Positions 57,646 to 64,000 of a stretch of 64,000 nucleotides of DNA are shown piece after piece. This stretch comes from UBA4733 sp036734945 (GTDB lineage Bacteria > Chloroflexota > UBA4733). The notes beneath the pieces are model-generated. The model did no database searches and had not been told where the DNA came from. It was given only the letters and a program-made list of their open reading frames with translations. Every line of letters begins with the position of its first letter. Position 1 is the first letter of the stretch. The stretch covers positions 1 to 64,000 of the forward strand of contig DAIMXP010000012.1 in NCBI GenBank assembly GCA_036734945.1. Reading direction: 5' to 3'. Made by a program: the position numbers and the translations under genes.

Positions 57646-59925
57646 ATGAGCGCCAACGTCAACGCGCAGGGCGGACTGGCCAGGCGAAAGCCGTTCTGGC
57701 GGCTGCCGGTGACTTCGCTGCGCGCGCGCATCTTCCTCGCCATGGTTGCCAGTGCTGTGATGGTGTATATCGCCGCCGGGGTCGCCGTGATGAATCGCAT
57801 CAGCGACGACTTCGACGAACGGGTCGCCATGCAGTCGTACAGTGCCGGGCGGCTGGCTCTGCAGTTCTACAGCCAGCGCGAGACACAACTCGCGCACACG
57901 GCGAGCGTGATTGCTAATATGCAGAGTGTCCGCAGCGCCGTGAGCAGCCCGAGCGCGGTGTCATGGTTGCAGGTGAGCGACAAAATTCGGACGGCGGCCC
58001 AACTCGGCGTGAACGACGACCTGCTGATCTATGACCAGAGCGGCCACTTGCTCTATGCCGATACCAGCAGCGCCGGCCCGTCGCCTCCGCTTAGTCTTGC
58101 CCCGATCCTGGGGCGCACTGCCACCTACAGCAACGGGGCAGAGAACATCCATGGGCAGCCGGCTCTCGTGGGCGGCGCGTCGATCTTCTCGACCGACAGC
58201 GCCGGCCGTCAGGTCGGCGCCGTCGCCCTGACTGAGCCAATCGGGGCGCAGTTGCTGGCCCAAACCCAGGAGCAAGTCGGCTACCCGTGTTCCGTGTTCG
58301 ACCCGGCTGGACGCTTCATCGCGGCATCACAGGGCGGCGAGACCTGGCCGATGGCTTTCCCCACGCTGGCCGCTCACCCGGCGGCCCCCGCCAGCGGCGG
58401 GATCGATGCCAACCCGCCTGCCGGTCAGCGCGTACCCATGGAAAAAGGCGCCGACGTCTTTCTGTTGCCCCTCTTCAATCCGCACGGGGACCTGGCGGCA
58501 ACGATCGCCCTGTATCAGCCAACGACCGCCGTCCGCCAGCTCCAGGGCACGGTACAGAGCCTCTTCCTGGCCCTCATTCTGGCAGGACTACTCGTGAGCG
58601 CGACGGTCGCCTGGCTTTCCTCGCGCATGCTGGTGCGCCCGATTCAACGGCTCGCTGTCGCTGCTGACGAGATTGCCGGCGGGCGATACGACCATGCAAT
58701 CCCGACACGCGGCGCCGACGAGATCGGCCACCTGACGGAGACGTTTGAGCGCATGCGGCGGCGAATCGGCGAAACGACGCGCGCGCTGGTCGACGAGAAA
58801 CGCCGCTCGGAAGCAGAGGCGGTCCTCGTCAATGCCGTCCTCAATTCCACCAACGACGGCATCATCATGCTCGACGCTGATGGCCGCTTCCGGGTGGCGA
58901 ACCGGCGCTGGGAGAGCATGTTCGGCATCGACAGCGCTGCCCTCAGCGGCCTCCACCCCGAAGCCCTGCGCGACCGTTTGCGCAGCGGCATGGCCGACCC
59001 GGAAGCCTTCGACCGCGCCTCCGACGCGCTGCTCCTGGACCCGGAGCGCACGGTGTATAGCCAGGAATTCCTGCAGCGCTGGCCGGAATCGCGGGCGGTA
59101 CGCCGCTTCTCCGCGCCGGTGCGGGAGCAAGATGGGGAGATCATCGGGCGGGTCTTCGTCTACACGGATGTCAGCAAAGAACATCAGGCCGACGAACTGA
59201 AGCAGGCGCTCCTCTCGACAGTGTCCCACGAGCTGCGCACGCCGCTGACAACGATCAAAGGCTACGCGCGGACGCTCCTGCTCGAAGGATGGGACATGGA
59301 CACGCGCCACGAGTTCTTGCGCATCATTGATGAAGAGGCCGACAACCTGAGTGAACTGGTCGACAACCTGCTCGACCTCTCCAAGCTGGAAGCGGGTGTC
59401 TTGCAGATCCACCGTCAACCGCTCTTGCTTCGCCCGCTGCTGCAGCGCGTTGTGCAGCGCCGCCGCGACACGTCGTGCAACCACCAGTTTGTCGTGGAAT
59501 GCGAAGGCGCCCTGCCCCTCGTCCTTGGCGATCCACGCCGCCTGGAGCAGGTTGTGGAGAATTTGATCGAAAACGCGCGAAAATACTCAGAAGGCGGTAG
59601 CATCCGGGTGTCGGCGCGGCGTGCCGACGATCACGTGGAGGTGGCAGTGAGCGATCAAGGTCAGGGCATCCCACCAGAGTTGACGGAACGCGTCTTTGAG
59701 CGCTTTTACCGCATCGACAACAGCCTATCGCGCGGCACTGGCGGCACTGGCCTCGGCCTTTCGATTTGCCGGGGCCTGGTGGAGGCTCACGGCGGTCAGA
59801 TTCACATCAGGACCACGTCATCTCAGGGCACCACCATCGCCTTCACGCTGCCGGTGATGGCCGAACGCACCTCCGCCTCCGAAACGGGCGAGGAGGTCAC
59901 GGCCGTGCCCGTGGCGTCGCGATGA
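57646..59925 (+). CDS. Sensor histidine kinase with extracellular, HAMP and PAS domains
   Basis: A 759-residue membrane kinase. TM1 (~27-48, IFLAMVASAVMVYIAAGVAV) and TM2 (~306-325, LFLALILAGLLVSATVAWL) bracket a ~255-residue extracellular sensor, probably a Cache-type domain (DDLLIYDQSGHLLYADTSS). HAMP follows (LVRPIQRLAVAADEIAGGRY), then PAS (~398-515, VLNSTNDGIIMLDADGRFRV). HisKA is LLSTVSHELRTPLTTIKGYA (His ~527) and HATPase has VENLIENARKYS, VSDQGQGIPPE and GTGLGLSICRGLVE. ATG 57646 starts the conserved part. Its stop overlaps the response regulator start. Confidence 0.92.
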   Translation: MSANVNAQGGLARRKPFWRLPVTSLRARIFLAMVASAVMVYIAAGVAVMNRISDDFDERVAMQSYSAGRLALQFYSQRETQLAHTASVIANMQSVRSAVSSPSAVSWLQVSDKIRTAAQLGVNDDLLIYDQSGHLLYADTSSAGPSPPLSLAPILGRTATYSNGAENIHGQPALVGGASIFSTDSAGRQVGAVALTEPIGAQLLAQTQEQVGYPCSVFDPAGRFIAASQGGETWPMAFPTLAAHPAAPASGGIDANPPAGQRVPMEKGADVFLLPLFNPHGDLAATIALYQPTTAVRQLQGTVQSLFLALILAGLLVSATVAWLSSRMLVRPIQRLAVAADEIAGGRYDHAIPTRGADEIGHLTETFERMRRRIGETTRALVDEKRRSEAEAVLVNAVLNSTNDGIIMLDADGRFRVANRRWESMFGIDSAALSGLHPEALRDRLRSGMADPEAFDRASDALLLDPERTVYSQEFLQRWPESRAVRRFSAPVREQDGEIIGRVFVYTDVSKEHQADELKQALLSTVSHELRTPLTTIKGYARTLLLEGWDMDTRHEFLRIIDEEADNLSELVDNLLDLSKLEAGVLQIHRQPLLLRPLLQRVVQRRRDTSCNHQFVVECEGALPLVLGDPRRLEQVVENLIENARKYSEGGSIRVSARRADDHVEVAVSDQGQGIPPELTERVFERFYRIDNSLSRGTGGTGLGLSICRGLVEAHGGQIHIRTTSSQGTTIAFTLPVMAERTSASETGEEVTAVPVASR

Positions 59926-60683
59926 ACAGTACACCGCGCCGTAGCGGCGACGCGACCCGCATCCTGGTTGTCGATGACGAGCCGCGTCTCGTGCGCCTGG
60001 TGCGGGCCAACCTGGAACGCCTGGGTTACCGCGTTACCACTGCTTCCAGTGGCAAGCAGGCGATCGAAGCAGTCGAAGCCGACGATCCGGATCTCGTCGT
60101 CCTCGACATCATGATGCCGGCAATGGACGGCTATGAGGCGACCCGGCGCATCCGGGAGTTTTCGCAAGTGCCGATCGTGATGCTGACCGCCAAAGCCGAA
60201 CAGTCGGACAAGCTGAAAGGCTTCGATGTCGGCGTCGACGACTACATCACCAAACCATTCAGCCCGGAGGAGTTGGTGGCGCGCATCCGCGCCGTGCTCA
60301 AGCGCAGCCAGGCCCAGCCGGACCCCAAAACGCGCGCCACCGTCACGGCGGGCGACCTCGTGATCGACTTCGCCCGCCGTCGTGTCACCGCCCGCGGTGA
60401 GGAAGTCCGCCTCTCCCCGACCGAGTACCGGCTGCTCAGTGCCCTCGCCAATAACGTCGATCGCGTGATGGTCCACGAAGAGCTCCTCCAGCAAGTCTGG
60501 GGGCCGGAGTACCGCGACGAGACGGAATATCTCTGGGTCTACATCCGCTATCTGCGCCAGAAGCTGGAAGCCGACCCCGCCCACCCGCGCCTGATCGTCA
60601 GCGAACCGGGCGTCGGCTACATGCTGCGCCGCCCGGAGCCGGTCGCTGTCGCCACACTACCCCCCGCGCCGACCGAAGACTGA
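59922..60683 (+). CDS. OmpR-type response regulator
   Basis: A 253-residue regulator. Receiver: RILVVDDEPRLVRLV, phosphorylated Asp62 in LVVLDIMMPAMDG, VIVMLTAKAEQ-like switch IVMLTAKAEQ and DDYITKPFSPEELVARIRAV (Lys). DNA-binding winged helix: VRLSPTEYRLLSALANNVDR, LWVYIRYLRQKLEADP and VSEPGVGYMLR. It is coupled to the sensor kinase upstream and ends 10 bp before queF. It resembles PhoP/MprA-type regulators; the target genes are not known. Confidence 0.93.
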   Translation: MNSTPRRSGDATRILVVDDEPRLVRLVRANLERLGYRVTTASSGKQAIEAVEADDPDLVVLDIMMPAMDGYEATRRIREFSQVPIVMLTAKAEQSDKLKGFDVGVDDYITKPFSPEELVARIRAVLKRSQAQPDPKTRATVTAGDLVIDFARRRVTARGEEVRLSPTEYRLLSALANNVDRVMVHEELLQQVWGPEYRDETEYLWVYIRYLRQKLEADPAHPRLIVSEPGVGYMLRRPEPVAVATLPPAPTED

Positions 60684-60693
60684 AAGGACCCTC

Positions 60694-61059
60694 GTGCCCA
60701 CGCACCCCTCCAAAACGCTCGAAACGTTCCCCAATCCCCACCCAACGAACCGCTACACGATTACCCACGTCTGTCCAGAATACTCAGCGCTCTGCCCGGT
60801 GACCGGCCAGCCCGACTTCGGCACGATCCGCATCAGCTACGTACCGGGCCCCCGTTGCGTCGAACTGAAGTCACTGAAGCTGTACCTCTGGTCCTTCCGC
60901 GACGAAGGCCACTTCTTTGAGGACGTGACGAATATCATCCTGAACGACCTCGTCGCCGCCATGCAACCCCTGCGCTGCGAGGTGGTCGGTGAGTTCAACG
61001 TGCGGGGTGGCATCACCACGACGGTGACGGCCGTGTACGAAAGCGCAAACGCAGGATAG
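60694..61059 (+). CDS. queF: NADPH-dependent 7-cyano-7-deazaguanine reductase
   Basis: A 121-residue short-type (YkvM-like) QueF. The catalytic Cys is in SALCPVTGQPDFGTIRISY, the NADPH/QueF motif is CVELKSLKLYLWSFRDEGHF (E-S/L-K-S-x-K-x-Y), and EFNVRGGITTTVTAVY ends the fold. It reduces preQ0 to preQ1 in queuosine synthesis. It starts with GTG 60694. The other queuosine genes (queC, D, E, tgt, queA) are not in the window. It may be co-transcribed with the two-component system by proximity. Confidence 0.93.
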   Translation: MPTHPSKTLETFPNPHPTNRYTITHVCPEYSALCPVTGQPDFGTIRISYVPGPRCVELKSLKLYLWSFRDEGHFFEDVTNIILNDLVAAMQPLRCEVVGEFNVRGGITTTVTAVYESANAG

Positions 61060-61078
61060 GCGTTTGCCCGTCCAGTCG

Positions 61079-61846
61079 TCAGTCCATCACCATGCCGCCG
61101 TTGACGTCCAGCATCTCCCCCGTGACGAAGGATGCATCGTCGGAGGCGAGGTAGGCGACCGCGCCGGCCACGTCGGCGGGAGTGGCCAGCCGCCCGGCGG
61201 GGATGCGCTGCATGAGGGTGGCCAGTTGCTCGTCGGTGAACTGGTGGCCCATCAGCGTTTCGCCCGTGCCGGGGCAGACGGCGTTGGCGGTGATGCCCAG
61301 GGGCGCGAACTGGCGGGCGATTGACTTGGTGAAGGAGAGTACGCCGCCCTTAGCGGCGTTATAGGCGATGCCGGAGAGCACGCCACCCTGCTTGCCGGCG
61401 GACGACGATATGTTGACGATGCGCCCGTAGCGCTGCGCGACCATCAGCGGCAAAACTGCCTGGCAAAGCAGGAACGTCCCTTTCAGGTTGACATCGACGA
61501 CGAGATCCCACTCCTCCTCGCTGCAGGTCAGCACGTCGTTGAGGCGGAGGATGCCCGCCGAGTTCACCAGCACATCGATCCGGCCAAAACGGGCAGCCGC
61601 TCGCCGGACAGCGGCACGGACTTCAGCAAGGCTGGCGATGTCGGCGGTGAGTGTGACGGTCGTCGCGCCTGCCTCGGCCAGCGAACGTGCAACCGTTTCC
61701 AGGCGACCTGCCTGACGGTCCAGCAGGGCAAGCATCGCCCCTTCCGCGGCCAGACGTTCCGCGATGGCCTGGCCAAACCCTTGCGCCGCGCCTGTTACCA
61801 GGGCAACCCGGCCTTCCAACCGCCGGCACGTTCCTTTGTCCCCCAT
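61079..61846 (-). CDS. SDR family oxidoreductase
   Basis: A 255-residue classical short-chain dehydrogenase. Motifs are VALVTGAAQGFGQAIAERL (TGxxxGxG), IDVLVNSAGILRLND (NSAG in place of NNAG), IVNISSSAGKQG (catalytic Ser) and YNAAKGGVLSFTKSIA (YxxxK). The C-terminus FVTGEMLDVNGGMVMD is typical. ATG 61846 follows AGGAGTCAGGGG. It resembles FabG-like or sugar dehydrogenases; the substrate is unknown. Convergent with queF, 19 bp apart. Confidence 0.9.
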   Translation of the reverse strand: MGDKGTCRRLEGRVALVTGAAQGFGQAIAERLAAEGAMLALLDRQAGRLETVARSLAEAGATTVTLTADIASLAEVRAAVRRAAARFGRIDVLVNSAGILRLNDVLTCSEEEWDLVVDVNLKGTFLLCQAVLPLMVAQRYGRIVNISSSAGKQGGVLSGIAYNAAKGGVLSFTKSIARQFAPLGITANAVCPGTGETLMGHQFTDEQLATLMQRIPAGRLATPADVAGAVAYLASDDASFVTGEMLDVNGGMVMD

Positions 61847-61970
61847 AGCCCCTGACTCCTCGCACTCGCGCTGTCGCACGCCACATGCAGCTATTGTGGC
61901 ATGGCCGGAACACGGGCGGGACGGCCAATACCGTTTGGATGAAACAGGGGAACCATGGCTGGAAATCGAA

Positions 61971-62099
61971 CAGGGCGGCGACTGCGGTCTGCCGCCAAGC
62001 GACGGGGGGCGACTGCGTTCGCTTTCTCGATGGAAGCAGATGCTAGACGCGACAGCAGTCGCCCCGGTAACTTGGCGGCAGACCGCAGTCGCCGCCCTG
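61971..62099. repeat. Palindromic intergenic element, copy 4
   Basis: It begins CAGGGCGGCGACTGCGGTCT and ends with the perfect reverse complement at 62099; the core includes GACTGCG...CGACAGCAGTCGCC. The lead-in ACCATGGCTGGAAATCGAA matches that of copy 3. It lies upstream of the methyltransferase gene, in the 61847-62232 gap, with no gene seen there. Confidence 0.88.
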
Positions 62100-62232
62100 T
62101 ACCCGGAGGCACAAATGCCGCGCGCCTGCCGCGCACTACGTTGCGTCCTACCGGGGTAGCGCCGCGTGTCGTATCGTTATTGGAGGCTGGGACGCGCGTC
62201 CCCCTTGCAGGCGAGAGGAGCATGCATCCCTG

Positions 62233-62955
62233 ATGCCCGTCGTCAGCCTGCGTCAGCGCGCCGAACTCCCGGAATTGCTGGACGGTCCGTTACAGGCGGA
62301 TGGCGATCTGGCCGACAACCTACGCGACCTGGCGCAGATCAATCGCTGGACCGGTGGGGATATCTTGTACCGCCGCGCGCTGGGCCGGCTCCTCGGGCAG
62401 TCGCCGAGCGCTTCCTTCTCGCTGCTTGATGTCGGCGGCGGTCGCGGCGACGGCGTCGCACATGTCGTGACCTGGGCGGCGCGGCGGCGGCATACGTGTC
62501 GCGGTCTGCTGCTGGACCGCTCGACACCGATTCTGCAACTGGCAAGCAACCAGCGCCATTTCGGTGTCCGCGTACTACAAGGCGACGCCTGCCGCTTGCC
62601 GATGCGGGATCGCAGCGTCGATGTTGCCGGGTGCTCGCTGCTCTTGCATCACTTCTCGCCAGACATGGCTGTCGTCGTGTTGCGGGAGATGGCGCGCGTC
62701 GCCCGAATCGGCGTGATTGTCGACGACTTGCTGCGCAGCCGCCTTGGTTACCTGGGCGCCCGGCTGATGGGGACACTGCTCACCGCGAACCGCCTGACGC
62801 GGCACGATGGGCCGCTTTCCGTGCGGCGTGCCTATCGGCCGTCGGAACTCGCGGAGCTGCTTCGTCGCGCCGGCATCCGGCCACTCTGCCAACTGACGAT
62901 CCCTGGTTACCGCTCAGTCGTGGCCGGAAATCCCGACCATGTAACGCAGCTATGA
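62233..62955 (+). CDS. Class I SAM-dependent methyltransferase
   Basis: A 240-residue methyltransferase. SAM motifs are FSLLDVGGGRGDGVAHVVTW (motif I), RGLLLDRSTPILQLA, VRVLQGDACRLPMRDRSVDV and AGCSLLLHHFSP (motif III region). The N-terminal LLDGPLQADGDLADNLRDLA is typical of a group that occurs next to FAD oxidoreductases and type III polyketide synthases in other bacteria. Its stop overlaps the next gene (ATGA), so the pair acts together. The substrate could be a polyketide, quinone or lipid precursor. Confidence 0.8.
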   Translation: MPVVSLRQRAELPELLDGPLQADGDLADNLRDLAQINRWTGGDILYRRALGRLLGQSPSASFSLLDVGGGRGDGVAHVVTWAARRRHTCRGLLLDRSTPILQLASNQRHFGVRVLQGDACRLPMRDRSVDVAGCSLLLHHFSPDMAVVVLREMARVARIGVIVDDLLRSRLGYLGARLMGTLLTANRLTRHDGPLSVRRAYRPSELAELLRRAGIRPLCQLTIPGYRSVVAGNPDHVTQL

Positions 62956-64000
62956 GCGCTGACGGCGCCGGTCGGCGGTACGACGTGGTCATTGCCGGCG
63001 CGGGTCCTGCCGGCGCGGCAACGGCGATGGTGCTGGCGCGTGCCGGCGTCTCGGTCGCGCTGGTCGACCGTGCCCGCTTTCCCCGCCCCAAGGCCTGCGC
63101 CGAGTACTTCAGTCCCGGCGTCGTCGATATCCTTGAGCGTCTGCGCGTCTGGCAGCAGGTGGCTCGCCTGCCGCACGCCCGGCTCACCGGGATGGAACTG
63201 GTCGGCCCGGGCGGTGGTCGCCATCTGGTGGCCTATCCAGACGATCCACTACCGCGCCGCTCGCTGACGGTCCGGCGCGACCTGCTGGACGCTGCCCTGC
63301 TGGAGCAAGCCGCCGCGGCTGGCGCCACGCTGTTCCTCGGGCACGCAGTGCGTGACGTTATGCGGAGTGGCAGGCGTGCCACCGGCCTGCTCGTTCAACA
63401 TGCCGACACGCTGACGGAACTACCGGCGCAACTCGTGATCGGCGCCGACGGCACACGCTCGATTGTGGCCCATCGCCTTGGACTGGAAGCACCGCGACGC
63501 TGGCCGGCCCGTCTCGGGCTGGTCGCTCATTATGACGGGGTCGAGTTCCCCACCGATTATGGCGAGATGCACCTGGCGAGCGGGGTGTACTGTGGCCTGG
63601 CGCCGCTCGGCAACGGTGGCATGAACGTCGGCTTCGTCACGAGTGCGGCGACGGCTCGACGGCTCGGCAGCGCCGACGCGATCTTCGCCTGGGTGCGCCA
63701 CCAGTTGCCAAATGTGGCCCAGGCTCTGCGCAACGGGCGCCAGGTCGGTACCCTTCGGGGCAGCATGCCCCTGGCCCATCGTTGTTACCGGACGTTCACC
63801 GATGGCGCCTTGCTGGTCGGTGATGCCGCCGGCTTCCTCGACCCCTTCACCGGCGAGGGCGTCTTCCGCGCGCTGCGCGGCGCCGAACTGGCGGCTGCCG
63901 TGGCACTCGATGCACTGAAACGCGGCGACGTGTCTGCCCGTACACTGGCGCCCTACGCCGCGCTACGGCGACGCACCTTCGTTGCCAAGGACGCCCTCTG
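62952..64000 (+). CDS. Geranylgeranyl-reductase-like FAD-dependent oxidoreductase (partial)
   Basis: About 349 residues are visible before the window ends; family members have ~380-420. The FAD motif is YDVVIAGAGPAGAATAMVLA (GxGxxG), then RARFPRPKACAEYFSPGVVD, LVIGADGTRSIVAHRLGL (GD-type motif) and GALLVGDAAGFLDPFTGEGV (second FAD motif). This pattern covers geranylgeranyl reductases, halogenase-like and polyketide hydroxylases. With the methyltransferase it probably acts on a polyketide or prenyl lipid; saturation of prenyl chains made by the 42.8-47 kb genes is one option (inference). Confidence 0.8.
   Translation, partial: MSADGAGRRYDVVIAGAGPAGAATAMVLARAGVSVALVDRARFPRPKACAEYFSPGVVDILERLRVWQQVARLPHARLTGMELVGPGGGRHLVAYPDDPLPRRSLTVRRDLLDAALLEQAAAAGATLFLGHAVRDVMRSGRRATGLLVQHADTLTELPAQLVIGADGTRSIVAHRLGLEAPRRWPARLGLVAHYDGVEFPTDYGEMHLASGVYCGLAPLGNGGMNVGFVTSAATARRLGSADAIFAWVRHQLPNVAQALRNGRQVGTLRGSMPLAHRCYRTFTDGALLVGDAAGFLDPFTGEGVFRALRGAELAAAVALDALKRGDVSARTLAPYAALRRRTFVAKDAL

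Overview
The window is high-GC, gene-dense DNA with many GTG starts, ATGA or TGATG gene overlaps, Gly-Ala-rich lipoprotein linkers, a Uma2-family gene and large intergenic palindromic repeats. Together these suggest a Chloroflexota-like bacterium (inference from gene content; no rRNA gene is present). No rRNA, tRNA or CRISPR array was recognised.

Region 1 (1-25 kb) is a sugar and sugar-acid catabolism island. It holds three xylose-isomerase-like TIM-barrel proteins, three Gfo/Idh/MocA oxidoreductases, two lipoprotein solute-binding proteins without transporter partners, an aldose-1-epimerase-like protein, an SDR, a PhyH dioxygenase and an L-rhamnose mutarotase (RhaM). It also holds an AraA/FucI-like isomerase, an amidohydrolase (possible lactonase), a 2-hydroxyacid dehydrogenase and an L-rhamnonate-dehydratase-like enolase-superfamily enzyme. 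Regulators are an AraC protein and an unusual IclR protein fused to a periplasmic-binding domain. The island contains decayed genes (SMP-30 fragment, sulfatase C-terminus) and a nested transposon (3.7-6.3 kb) in which an IS4-like element with perfect 21-bp ends sits inside an older element.

Region 2 (25-42.6 kb) is mostly housekeeping: a HEXXH zincin divergent from NDH-2, nrdR, a small zinc-knuckle protein, rsgA, Uma2, pheS-pheT, a CvpA-like protein, a type-3 solute-binding protein, rlmA, glycerate 2-kinase, an alpha/beta hydrolase bracketed by repeats, hicBA and a two-component system.

Region 3 (42.8-52.2 kb) is a run of same-strand, mostly overlapping genes for isoprenoid and lipid chemistry: polyprenyl synthase, LpxL-like acyltransferase, class II (DXDD) terpene cyclase, UbiA prenyltransferase, dxs, a ketopantoate-reductase-like protein, DegV and a divergent PlsY. 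This is the best candidate for an undescribed pathway. Genes at 62.2-64 kb (methyltransferase plus geranylgeranyl-reductase-like flavoprotein) may be related.

Region 4 (52.2-64 kb) starts with a consensus promoter and a primary-type sigma factor gene, followed 5 nt later by pyrB-pyrF-pyrE-pyrC. Then come a sensor kinase and response regulator, queF, an SDR, and the methyltransferase/flavoprotein pair running off the end.

Across the window at least four families of inverted-repeat elements occupy intergenic gaps. The clearest has four copies, at 25.2, 28.1, 50.5 and 62.0 kb.
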